Shown piece by piece: positions 23,669 through 36,100 of a DNA stretch of 64,000 nucleotides. Origin of the DNA: Colius striatus (taxonomy: Eukaryota > Chordata > Aves > Coliiformes > Coliidae); contig NC_084790.1 in NCBI RefSeq assembly GCF_028858725.1, positions 6,330,001 through 6,394,000 of the forward strand, given 5' to 3'. The position numbers were made by a program, and so were the translations under genes. Numbering within the stretch: the stretch's first letter is position 1; every line of letters starts with the position of its first letter. Under the pieces are notes generated by a model, which was not told the DNA's origin, did no database searches, and saw nothing but the letters and a program-made list of their open reading frames with translations.

Positions 23669-25138
23669 TGTTATTTAATTGTGTGGAAAGATTGTGGAAA
23701 ATGTAACAGCATAAGCTCAATCACAGCCAAATAAGGACAGCAGCCTGGCTCACCTCAGCCCATGTAGTCATATTCCTTTTTCTTTAACTGTTCATCTGCC
23801 TTGCCACAGAGGCTGGAGATGGGAGCCATGATAGGCTTGTGGTAATCCTTGATTTCTGTAAAAAAGGTTTGATAATTGGAAGAGAAGGGAGCTCACTCTG
23901 TCAGCAATTGCTATGTTTGCATGGAGATGAGCCTGGGGAAAGTCCCAGGGGATGTGGAAGCTAGGAGATAATGGGTGGATGTTGGCTCCTGTGCTGCTGC
24001 ACTTGTGGATAGATGCTCTGGCTCCATGACCACATGCCATCCAGCTGCTTCTGCTTCTGGGCAGAACTCAAATCATGAGTGTGGGCACCTCAGTAGCATT
24101 TCAGGGTTGATTTTGTGAGTAAAGTGTCACCTAAAAAGAGGAAGGCCTTTCTGGGCCAGGTGCTACACAGGCAGAAACATTTTTGAAGGGGTTTGTCATA
24201 CCATCTTCCCATTTGGGGTTGCTCACATTCTGATGGAGTGCAGCTTGCCAGGGAAGCTTTAATCCTGGTCCTCTGGCCCAACTATCCCCCCTGACCATAT
24301 CTTGGAGAACATCTTTAGAAGCTCCTGTGTGGAAAATTTGTAAATTACTGTTCCATTGCCTTGTCAGGGCTGGCTGACCTTCAAAAGCTTTGCTGCAGAG
24401 ATGCTCAGTCCTGCCAAAAGTGTCTTCTGATGCAGCACAGGCTCACAATGAACTTAGCTTAGAATTAGCTTAGTTTTGTGCTGCCTACCTGGGAAGCAAA
24501 GAACATGCTCACCCTCTGGTGGTACTTGGACAAGCGAAGCAACACAAGCAGCGGATGGCACTACTTGTGTCAATACCTCCCTGCACTCTAGCTCACCCAT
24601 TATATGACCCACATGCCCTGGCTGGTTAGTGGAGACGTGTATTTGGCTGTGTGAGAACGTACCTGTTCTCCTGAACCTATGTCTACCTGACACTAGCAGT
24701 TCTGCACTCAGTCCTGCTGTTGAGGGTGAAGGCTCCTTCCTTGGCTGAGGGATCACAGACTGAGTCTCATCTGACAGGAGACCAAGTTTTCTCCAGAGCC
24801 AGGGGTGTTCACTGGCTGAGGAGATCTTCAACAAGAACCTGGGCTGAATTTTTCTTTTGCTGTCCCTGTGTCTTCTCACAGCAGAGAGGCTCAACATGAG
24901 CTGAAGGGCTTCCTTGGGCTATTCCCCATATCAAGGAGATGAGCCACTTGGTGACAGACAACACTCGGCTGATGCAGTTTCTGCTTTGCAGAGCTTGTGA
25001 GGGCAGCATGTAGCAGATAACTGGTGTCCAGGAAAGACCACATGTTATAAGTTGGGGTAGCCTGGTCATGGACCAGCTTCACTTTTGTCTCTGAACTGCA
25101 CAGCGTGAGAAGGTGTCACCAGCTACGCAAGAGGTAAA
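23669..25138. other. Unique intergenic sequence
   Basis: Nothing recognised. Confidence 0.4.
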
Positions 25139-26110
25139 ATCACAGAATCATAGAATGGTTTGGATTGGAAGGGATGTTTAAAGGTCATCTAGTCCAGCCC
25201 CCCTGCAATGTTCAGGGACATTTTCAACTAAATCAGGTTACTCAGAGCCACATCCAACCTGACCATGAGTGATTCCAGGGATGGAGTATTCACAACCTCT
25301 CTGGGCAACCTGTGCCAGTGTTTTACTACCCTCATCATAAAAAATGCTTCCTCATGCGTAGTCTGAATCTACCCTTTTGAGTTTGAAGCCATCACCCCTT
25401 GTCCTATCACTACACACCCTACCATAAAATGTTCTCATTATAGGCTCCCTTTAAGTACTGATAGAGTGCAATAGGGTCTCCCTGAGTCTTCTCCAGGCTA
25501 AGCAACCCCAACACCTTCAGCCTTTTCTGATAGGAGAGGTATTCTATCCCTCTGATCATTTTTGTGTCCATCCTCTGAACTGGCTTCAAGAGGTCCGTGC
25601 CTGCTTGACACAGTGCTGCAGGGACGTCTCACCAGAGCAGAGTAAAGGGGCAGAACCCCTTCTCTTTCATCTGTTGTCCAGTTTTCTTTTGATGCAGCCC
25701 TGCACACAATTGGCTTTCTGAGCTGCAAGTGCACATTGCTGGTTCATGTGCAGCTTTTCATCTCCCAATACCTCAAAGGCTTTCTTGAGGCTGCTCTTGA
25801 TCCCTTCATTCGCCAGCCTGGGTTGATACTAGGAGTTGTCTCAACTTAAATGCAGGACTTTACATTTGGCCTTGTTGAACCTCATGAGGTTCCCATGGAC
25901 ACACTCCTCAGGCTTGTCCAGGTCCCTCTGAATGGCATCCTATCCTTCAGGCATGTCAGCTGTACCACTCAGTATGTTGTCATCTGCAGACTTGTAGAGG
26001 ATGCACTCAATCTCACTGTCTATGTCCTTGATGAAGATATTGAACATTACTTGTCCCAGTATAGGTTCCTGATGAGGGACACCACTCATCACTAACTCCT
26101 CTCCAGACTC
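25139..26110 (-). mobile_element. CR1 LINE fragment, reverse orientation
   Basis: It starts with the reversed tail AATCACAGAATCATAGAATG, then GGAAGGGATGTTTAAAGGTC. Minus-strand reading over about 25500-26100 gives decayed reverse-transcriptase codons, including VMFNIFIKDIDSEIEC. The 5' limit near 26110 is approximate. Confidence 0.92.
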
Positions 26111-26529
26111 AGCTGTTGACAAATCCCCTCTGGATGTGGCTTTCTGGCCAGTTCCATGTCTCCTGAGTGCGCAGCATCCTCATAGCACTGCGTGCGTGGC
26201 GGAGACACCTCTGCTTTTTCCCCAAGGAAGCCGCTGAAGTTCAGCATCACTGTGAACTCCCAGAGCTCTGGTCTGGAACTAGCCATCAAAGGATGCATTG
26301 CTGCAGTAGCAGCAATGAATGGTGTTAATACAGGCAATCTTGCCACTTTTGAGAGACTTGTCAGCCCCACAAAGGAGCATTTGGAAGAGGACAAGAGGCC
26401 TCTCCTGAGAAAGAGCAGACTGTATTATAAATATTTAACCCCCTGCATAGGTGTTGAGCATGCACCAAAAGGGAGATTTGATTTTGGTAAAAAGCAGAGG
26501 GGACCACACAAAGCACTTACAGAGCCACA

Positions 26530-27560
26530 GGATCGTCTTGTTTGGAGAAGATCATTGAGTTCAACCATTAACCTGACACTTCCAAGCCCACCCCTAAATC
26601 ACGTCCCTGCACGTATCATCTACGTGTCTTTTAAATATCTCCAGGGATGGTGACTCTGCCAGTGCCAGTGTTTAACAACGACCCTTGCAGAAGAAGTTTT
26701 TCCTAATTTCCAATCTAAACAACTTCTGGTGCAATCTGAGGCCATTTCCTCTTGTCCTACCACTTGTTACTTGGGAGAACAGACTGACACCCACCTCATT
26801 ACAGCCTCCTTTCAGGTAGCTGTAGAGAGTGATCATTATCTCCCCTCAGTCTGTGCTTCCCCAGATTAAAAAGGGGGACAATCACTTCCTTGGTCCTATC
26901 GGTCACTATTTCTGATACAAGCCAGGATGCCATTGGCCTTCTTGGCCACCTGGGCACACTGCTGCCTCGTGTTCAGCCACTGTCGACCAGCTGTCCCAGG
27001 TCCCTTCCCTCTGGGCATCTTTCCAGCCCCTCTGCCCCGGCGTGTAGCTCTGCCTGGGGTTGTTGTGGCCCAAGGGCAGGACCAAGCACTTGGCCTTGTT
27101 GAACCTCATACGACTGGATTTGGCCCATCACTCCAGCCTGTCCAGATCCATCTGAAGAGCTTTCCTGCCCTCAAGCAGATCAACACACCCACCCAGCTTG
27201 GTGCCATCAGCAAACTGATTGAGGGTGCACTGGATCCCCTCATTGATAAAGATGTTCAACAGAACAGGCCCCAGCACTGAGCCCTGGGGAACACCACTGG
27301 TGACCAGCCAACAACTGGAGTTAACTCCACTCCCCACCACTCTCTGGGCCCAGCCATCCAGGTAGTTTTCCATCCAATGAACAACCCATCTGTCCAAGCC
27401 AAGGGCAGACAGTTTCTCCAGGAGGACGCTGTGGAAGACTGTCACAGGCTGTACTAAAGTCCAGACCACATCCACAGCCTTCGTCACATCCACTAAGTGG
27501 GTCACCTTGTTGTAGAAGATCAGATAGTCAAGCAGGACCTCCCTTTCGTAAAGCCCTTGA
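26530..27560 (-). mobile_element. CR1 LINE fragment with RT core, reverse orientation
   Basis: The longest CR1 open frame in the window lies at 27128-27505 on the minus strand and contains the reverse-transcriptase motif [18 protein letters not shown]. The catalytic-motif region reads FADG in place of the usual [FY]ADD, so it is inactive. The 3' UTR lies at 26530-26900 but lacks the terminal repeat tail. Part of the CR1 pol gene, not a host gene. Confidence 0.93.
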
Positions 27561-30500
27561 TTGTCCTTTGGGCCATGGCACTAACTGCCATTGACTCTTT
27601 CTGTCTGTACTTTCCACATCACAAGTTTCAACTGTGAGTCTTAAGGCTTTTCCAGTTGAGAGAAACAGATATTTTGAACTTGTATACACATCTGCAGAGG
27701 TTGCTGCTACTATTGAGGTCCCTGGCATGTTAGGGTGGCCAGAGGCAGGGTTTATGTCTTCTGTGTTCAGACAACCTTCTTGAACACGTCAAGGCTTCCC
27801 GTGAGAACTGTGTAGGATTAGCTGGAGCTTAGAGGCTGAAGCAGTGGATTATCTCTGCTGTCAGGTTACTGCAGTGGCTGGGGGACTGACTTGAAAGTAG
27901 GAGGTGGAAGAAGCCATAAAGGCTCTTTCTTCCCTTGGTGAATTCACATATGAGGCAGGATAACTGCATTAAGCTTTGTGAAGCTGCACAGGCTCCTGAT
28001 GTGTGCTCCTTAAACCCCACGTTTACAGTAAGTTACAGTAATTTGGTCCCTGTTGCCAGGTCTACCTTTATCTTCCACTGGCGGCATCATCAGCGACAGT
28101 GACAAAGCAAATGCTGATTGCTTTTCAGGTTGAAAAGTATGTTTTGTAAAGAAGGAAATGTCATTGTTCTGCATCTCCTATAACTACACATATTCTCACA
28201 GGAATATTTGTGTCACAGCTGCTGATTCCCAGCATTTAGAACAAATTAGGCCCCAAACTTCAGGAGACTGAAAACAAAAAGCTTGAATCCCTCATTTGCC
28301 TCTTGAAGATGCAGCTGGGATCATGTATCAAGGGTGGTTTCTGTTGCCACTGTAAAGGTCAGACTCTTCACTCTAATGGTAAGAGGAAAATAATCTGAGA
28401 CTTCGAGTCATCACTATAACTATAGAGCAGGGGCTCTGGAAACATTATTATGAGGGTGGCTGAGCTGTAGTGAGTTGTTAGTGCTGAAAATGAAGTGTTG
28501 CAGAAAGACCTTACATGTGCATGCTCTGTGTTGCCTGCAGATGGGCATCCTGCCCTGCCCTGCCCTGCCAAGTCTGGTGAGTCAGTAATGTACATATGAG
28601 GTTTTGAGAGCTTTGCAGGGAGGTTCAGGTGCAAAGGAGTCCTCAAAAGCAAAGGAGGAGATTTTCCTCAACTGACTTGACCATCTCTGACAGTGTCTGT
28701 GGGAGAAGGCAGAAGCTTGGTCATCTTTGTGTCCCAGCTCTCAGAGCACAGACAGCTGGAATCAGACCTCCTCATGATCTGCTCCTGTCTGCTTTCCCCA
28801 GGGCTGCCCCTTGTTCAGACTGCACTGAGGTGGCCTGCCTGATGTCTCTGGCAGAATCAAAAAGCCATATAAGAAAAGCCACCATGCTGAATATCCTGAA
28901 GATGGCCAGAGGTTGTTTAAAGTTGTTTAAGGTTGTCCCTGTTCACTCTGCTGGCTACTCAGAGCAAGTCTGGGCTTTGGCTTGGTGCTGTCTCAGCAGT
29001 GTGTGTTCTTACAAGGCATGGATGGGGGAAAAAAAACCTGCAGAAGAGCAAGGATTGTGTTCTCACAAACTGTTATGCTCTTCTTAGCCTTGCAGGGCTG
29101 CTTCCCAGTGGTCTGTATGTTGAAGGCTTGCTTCTTAGGCTGCTTGCTTCTTTGTGAGGAAGCAAATCCTGAGCAGCAGACCTGCTTTCACCCAGAGGAG
29201 CACTGAAGTGTCAAGGGATGGGATTGGACAGGACACATTATACACCATTTGGATTTTGTTATTGCTTTCCCTGAGATTGCACACTATCTGGCATCCATTA
29301 CAAGAAGTACTTAGGAAGATGCTTCCAAAAGCCCAATTGGGTGAAGATACAGGTGGACCACATCCAGAGCTGTTTTATGACAGTGCATTACAACTGTCTC
29401 TGTTCGTGCAGTTCTCTCCCATCAGTGAGAGGAGGAGACCTACTGATTCTGACTACTGCCCCTGCTGCTGTGTATTGATGGCAGTGAACATTTCAAAACA
29501 AATATATTCTTTGAAGTAAAACTTGTATCCATCAAAGAATTTCAGTTTGAGGAATGAATACTTTTCATGTAACAGCATGAGAAAAATTGAACTATCCTCC
29601 CAGAAAGTTGGCTTGGGTGGGGTTTTTTTTGCGTGTCAGTTAAATCTGTGTTATCTGGCTGAATACTGCTCTGTTTGGTGCCTTCTGCTTCACTGAACAG
29701 TTGGCATCCATTTCTTCACAGCTTCCTCTCCTTGTTTGGAGGGTGGACATGAACTGAGTGATGTGGAGTCAGAGCTGTGTTGTCCTTGTTTGCATCAGGA
29801 ATGGAATATATGAACATACTGTGCAGCAATGCAATGCCTGAAAGGGAGACGATGGGAAAGGAGACTAGTGAGGAAGCAGCATTCTCACTGCTGTGGCAGA
29901 GGTGCATGATGTACAGACAGTGAAGGCTGGCAGTTCTCCATGTGTCCTCTCTTGCTCCATGCCTGTCACAGTGCACTTCCTGACACTGCTGTCTGTTGTC
30001 TGGCAGCAGCTGCATACCCTGAGGTTTGCCAAGGCCCAGATAATCAGGTTGGTGCTGTTCCTGAGAAGACAGAATCACCCACCCAGGTTTCCTCTGAGAC
30101 ACCAAGCAGTGACTGTCTGGATGGTGGGTCAGTTAGCTGTGCAAATACCTGGCAAGTCTTAGTTTCCTCTGACACACTTTAAGGATCTTTGTGTATTAGG
30201 ATCCTGGCCCACTCAAGCTGCTTAGTGACATGTTCAAGGGATTGACTCAAAAATAGTTGCAAAAGGGCAGATGGGAGAAGGACTTGGGTCAGAGCTTCTG
30301 TAAGACGTCTTTGAAGCAAGGAGAAGGTGCCAACTGCACGTGCATGGAGAGTCTGTGCAAAAGGCTGGGTAATACTGTCCCACTCAGCACAGGTGCCTGT
30401 GTGCCCTGGAGACACCATGAGAAAGAAGATTGCTACCTTGTGTTTTGCACTGTTATAGAGAAATACTTGCCAAAACTTCCTATTGTTTGGCTCAAACATT

Positions 30501-33035
30501 CTGGTTTACTGAAAGGACATGTTTGGTTTTTTCGTCTTTTAATACTCTATCTGGATTTTTTTTGGCATTTATGTTTATCCTTCAAGCTTTTTCTCCAGAA
30601 ATTGTATTTTGTGAAACACACCAGAAGTGCAGAAAGGAAAGGCTGTCCTTTCTGCAAAGAAATAAAAGATATGGGGCAGGCGTAGAGAGTAAAGATGTAC
30701 ATGGAGTCAATGAGGAAACATCAGTGAAAACTGATGTCAGTGCATCAGTAGCTGAAGCAGGTGACTTCTAGGCATACAGAGTACTTCTTGGGAGGATGGA
30801 ACAGTTGCAAGCAGGACTTGTCCTGCAGCTCAGATGGGAGTGTTAGAGCATTTGAAGGGATGCAGGAAAGCCAGAGCATTTCTCAAAGCAATTTATGGTA
30901 CTGAGAAGAGATAAAGTCAAAATCAGAAGATGGTTGCAGCCACATTGTTTTATGAGTGTGGTGGTGTTTGTGGAGTCAGGAACAGTGAAATAATGAAGCT
31001 GAAAGCAAACACACTGAGTATAGACAATGACTGCTCAAGCCTTGGTTTGACGTCCAATGTGTGTCTTTCAGGATGCAGAACTGCTATGGTTCTACTTGTT
31101 CTGTAGTTACTGCCTGGTTACCTTCTGGAAAGAGAGCAGATTTTGCATCCTACATGCTCTAGTTTCTTTCAGAAGATACTGCTTGATTGCAAGTGTAGGA
31201 GCACTGTGTGTGAAGGAGCAGTTTTAAGTTGTGTTTCATCAGAAAGAGCAGTGAAGTGAACACTCAGTGCTCAGTGAAAGAACTCCTGAGGGGCTGAATT
31301 TTATGTCCCTCTTTTCTGTACATTGTTTGTTACACAGGCAGGTAGTGAAATGGGCCATAGTGGCTTCTTGGGAGGGAATGAGACATCAGCAGATGTAGGT
31401 CTTGTTCTCTCATCATTGTTAGAACAGGTGAGTTAAGGGGAATGTCATGAGTTGGGAGGGTGCTGAGGGGAAGAGGTCCAGTTTACATTGAGACAAAATG
31501 TTTCGTGCCTCATTTCTGTCAGCTTCCAACCATCTCTTTTACATCATGTTATTCAGAAGTTAACTTACTAATATTTCTGCTACAGCAGAGCTCCTGCTAT
31601 GGACCAGCAGCCTGCTGTCCTGTGCACTGTCCCAGCATGACAGACAATGTCCTCGATGTGCAGAACTTACTGTCTGAGCAGAAGACACAGAGGAGCTCAG
31701 GAAATACAAACCTTGCAAGCTGAACAGAAGACACAGTGTGAAAGGTGGCTATAATAATTCTGTTTCCTTGCTGATGTTCTTCATGACTTTTAGTAGATGC
31801 AGTCGTATCTTCTATTTCATTTACGTTTGGTTCACTTGTAGCCCACAGTTCTTTCTGGTGTTCAAATAAGCAACACAAATGGTATGTGGCTGTAGGCTTT
31901 CTGTATCTTGGTAGGCACAATGTTAATGTGGCATGATTGAATAGGTGGTTTGATAGAGGAGTTGTGGACTGGCAGGTCCAGTTTGGAGTCTGGATGCTGA
32001 CCTAGCCTTTGGGTCTTCAAAAGAGGGAACAATTTTAGGTGCAGTCCAAGTCACAATGAATTAAGCAGATCTGAACTGTAGTTCTTCAGTTCAGTAGCAC
32101 TAAAAACATTCTATCAACAGCAGAATAGATACACACAAGGAGCAAACTGGGTAAGTGACCAGTTCCATATTGTTGAACTAGAGCTTTGAAATGGAAGACC
32201 CAGCATGAGCCACTCACTTTAGTGATGTCTGGAACCACAGGTGTTTGCAGGTGTCCAGGGCTGATAAATGTCAGTACACTGGACGCATTTTACCAGAGAC
32301 AAATTTCAGCTTATGACCTTGGTTTAGAGACTGCTTCTGCTAATGCAAAAAACAGCGTGCAGCAGCTTGCACAGTGCACTCAGTTTCTTTGTTCATTACT
32401 GTTCTCTGTAAAACTTATGTAGCTGTATTAATCTGAGAGGAAATCTGTCACAGAGAGGGAATACAACAGCTCTCTGCCTCTCCAAGGCAGCCAGGAGTTG
32501 GCTGTAAACCTGACTGTTGTGGCCTGAAGAGTTTGGCCCACTGAAGCTGAAGGCTTTTTACTTGTTCCTGAAATAAAGCTAAATGGAAGAAGCATGTCTG
32601 GTTTGGATCTATGTACAGATGGGTGTTACCAGACCTATAATCTAGAGATCCCAGACTAAAATAGAGAAGAGTTTCCTAGGACTAGGTACAACAGTTTTAT
32701 CTTGTTGAGAAAACAGATCACTGGATCCAGACACCACGAAACGGAAGGAATGCAGAGGTTGTTCTATCATTCACTGCCATGAGAAGCTAATGCACTATGA
32801 CCACCAACATGGGCTAACCAAAAGCACCGGGCTGGGGAGATGAGGTCGGCAGGAGTAATCATAGTAAGTGTTAGAGGTGTTAACATCCTCTGTTAAAGCA
32901 TATGGTCTTCCCAAAGTGCCAGTGGATCTCTGTATTACAAACGACTTGTGAATTGGTGTTGGTAACTGAACAATGTCTTGAAGATTTCCTCAATCTTTTA
33001 TCATTCTGTTTCCCTGTGGTTTTTGTGACATTCAG
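27561..33035. other. Unique sequence upstream of FRMPD1 coding exon 1
   Basis: No coding exon was recognised. A short (CCCTG)n run sits at about 28553-28570. If the FRMPD1 promoter is the CpG island at 15.4-16.4 kb, all of this is 5' intron, ending in the acceptor TTTTTGTGACATTCAG. Confidence 0.45.
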
Positions 33036-33039
33036 GTAA

Positions 33040-33140
33040 ATGGAAGATTTGGAGACTACCTTCATCCAGACACGCAAAGCATGTAGAATAGAGCAAATGG
33101 TAGCAAAATGGCTTAATCGCTCTCGGGATGGTGCACCCAG
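33040..33140 (+). CDS. FRMPD1: FRMPD1 coding exon 1
   Basis: Residues 1-33 plus two bases of codon 34 (ends phase 2). The acceptor TTCAG is at 33031-33035, giving a four-base 5' UTR stub, and the donor CCCAG|GTAAGC follows. The -3 base of the start context is T, which is weak, and +4 is G. The encoded N-terminus ends [18 protein letters not shown]. Confidence 0.96.
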
Positions 33141-36100
33141 GTAAGCATGTTTTTTGTGAAATTCTGGTGATCACTTTTGATCACAGACAGCACAACCTTG
33201 TTCCAAACAAACAGGAGCAGTCACAGGCTGCAGGTCTTACTGTTTAATTTGTTTTTGGGAAATATGCACGTCCCTGGGTGTTTTTTAAGCTTCCCCCTCG
33301 GTTTGTAGGGATGGATGTTCCTGCTTCCATCCATCCTGGTTTTGTGAGCCACATCTGCAGAAATACAATACTGCTCAATGTGACGTGCTTTTCTTGCAGG
33401 TAGGGTTGTACCTCTTTGTGTCTTGACATTGGAACTGTGTTTTTTTGGGCAAGGCTGGGTTCCATTTACAAGAGATCCTGGCCTACAGCTGATTTCCTTT
33501 CCAACAGTCTGTGAATCAAAATTAAGTTCTCATAGATGCTGAGAGCTGTAACTTCTCTCACTGCCTTGCTGGGTATAGGTATTTCTGTGAACTACAGAGG
33601 TCAGGGCTTGTTGCAAGGCACACTCTCTGTGTGATTACTGGTCTAGGGTGGCTGAAACAATGTGGTTACAAACAGCTGGTACCACTGGTCTATGTCTTCA
33701 GTTTTCCATGGGGCCTGGGGGATCACTGGTGTCCTGCACAGTGCAGACCCACCTGTGGGTACCCAGAGAAATGTGAATATTGCTGTGAATGCTCCTTCAG
33801 TGAAGGATCTTCTGACTCTATCTTAATTACCAGCTTCATGTCTCACAGGGGCAGAGTATCTGTGACAGACAGCACCAGTGACAGCAGTGGCCAGCTTGCC
33901 AGCCGTGTCAAACTTAATGTCACAGTATACAAAGATTTGGTCCTCAATCACTACGGCTTTGAGATTTGTCCAAACCTTCCTCTTACGATTGCATCTGTTA
34001 CAGCAGGTAAGCATCGTTTCCTTCTCCCTATAATCACAAATGTGAGAAGCCTGAACTGTCACAGATGGCCTTAGTAATAAACTACTGACAGGTATTTATG
34101 AGTTTCTCAGGTACCTCTGGTTTCCACACGATCCTTGAATAATCAGGACAAAAGCCTGTGTGCCTGTGGTGTGCAGAGAGCTTGAACATCTACCTGATTG
34201 TGATAGCATAGAAGAAATCTAAGCCAGTGTCAGCTTCACTACTAATCCTTTGCCTGCACTCAGACACAGCTCACCTTCAATGACAGAAAAAGCTCCTTCA
34301 AATAAAAGTTATTTCTGATGTTTTATCTGAAATACAAAGGAAAAATTTAATATAATCTTAATTCTGCAGTGGCTCCAGTGATGTGATGTTAAAAATGCTC
34401 TCTGAGCTTCTAGCCCTGTGAGATGGAGAGGATCACTGCTAGTTACAGGCAGCCCAGGTATATTTCTGCTTGAGTCAAATGGATCAACTGTTCCAGCTAC
34501 AAAAGGGAGGGAAGTAGCTCTGCTTCTAAGGTGTCTTGAGGCTTTTGAGCCAAAATCAGTGAATCTGGCTTTGGTGTACACTTTGTTTTTTTTAATGGGT
34601 ACACAAAAATTCTTGCTTTTTATTTGTTGGTCTGAGTGTGACAGCCAGAGGAAGACTATGCCCGAGCTGGGCAGGGAGGTGCTGTGGGGGAAACGGCTGC
34701 AGGGCTGGCCTGGGCTCTGCCTCTGGCCACCCACATGGGCTGTGGCATCCCGCATCTGCCTGGGAGAATGGCCTCTCCAAGAGCCTCATACTTGCATAAA
34801 GGCACTACAGTGTGGTGTCTGACCTTTCATAGTGCTTTTGTAGTGAAGTTTTCTCTTTATGCCCTTTACCATGTTAAACGTGTCTAAATAAGAGTCTTGG
34901 ATCTAAGAACTAGGCAAGGAGTTATGAGTATGCCTCATGTGGCAAGATTGCCATGGTGGGGCTGGGGGCTGCATGAATGCTTCTCCTTCTCAGACCAGAG
35001 GTCCACCTGGTCCTTAGCCCCTTGGATCCTGCAGATGCTACTCTGGAAAGCAAAACTCAGGAATTATCTTTTTCTGTTGTTGTGGGTGCTCCCAGAAGAC
35101 AGTGTGGTTAAGGAGACCTCTTCCATGCTCTCTCATGTTGCAGAGGGGAGTCACCACGTTGGAAATACAGCCCACATCTAACAGGGACTGCTGCAGCACC
35201 TTGGTCTGAATGGCAGCATGCTGAGAATGCCCAGCCCTGTCCTGTGCACCATACACTGTCAGATGATGGGATGTAACCTGCAGGATCAGGCCAGGGTGCA
35301 GACCTCACAGAGAGGGAGCACTGTGCTGCAGCAGCTGCCCAGGCCCCCAGAGGCCTCTGTGGGACCAGGGCTTGCAGGGATGTGAAGGGCAAAGGCATTG
35401 CTGCCAGATTCCAGTCCTCCTGTGTTTTCCTGAGAGCTTGTGAGCCTTCCTGCTGTACCCCAGGAGGCTGGTTTCTGAGGACTTTGTGGTGGACTGTGAC
35501 AGAGGAAAAGACAAGAGTGATTTCCTGTGGTACAGGAGCAGCTTGTGAGGCAGCAGACAGCCCAGGCTAAGAAGTAGGGGCACAGGCAGTGACACATCAG
35601 CTTTCACGTGGCCTCAATGTCCATTGGACACTTTATTCTGCCATCCAGGGGCAGTTGCTGAGCCAAGTGAGTGCTGAGTGGGAAGGAGAGCTTGCAGTGA
35701 GTGTCCCTGCAGGGAGGAGGTCTGCTGACGTGGCTCTGCCGTAACTGTGTGGTGGTCGCCCACAGGGAGCACTGCCGAAGGGAAGCTGCAGCCAGGTGAC
35801 CAGCTCCTCCTGATAAACTCTACCGCAGTGGATGATGTGTCTGTCGAAGCAGCTGCTAACATCATCAGGTGTGGTACCGTGTGGCCCACGGGGACGAGGT
35901 GGCAGAGGGCTGAGAGGTGTGGGCACTGGGTCTCACCAAAGGTTGCAAAGATGCATGGTTGTGTAGGGCTGGCTTCCCCCAGGAGGACTTTGCTGCTTCC
36001 CAAAGCGCTGCGCTCGGCAGGGGCTGCTCACAGGGACAAGTCCATCCTGTGGCTGAAGGGCACTCTGCCCAGGAGAGTGGGATTCCACTGCTTTCCTCTA

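Noticed and set aside
33631-33848. Coding sequence upstream of FRMPD1 exon 2 in the same frame
   Set aside because: The frame happens to be open before the acceptor, but the sequence has no family similarity and exon 1 joins exactly at 33849 in phase 2.
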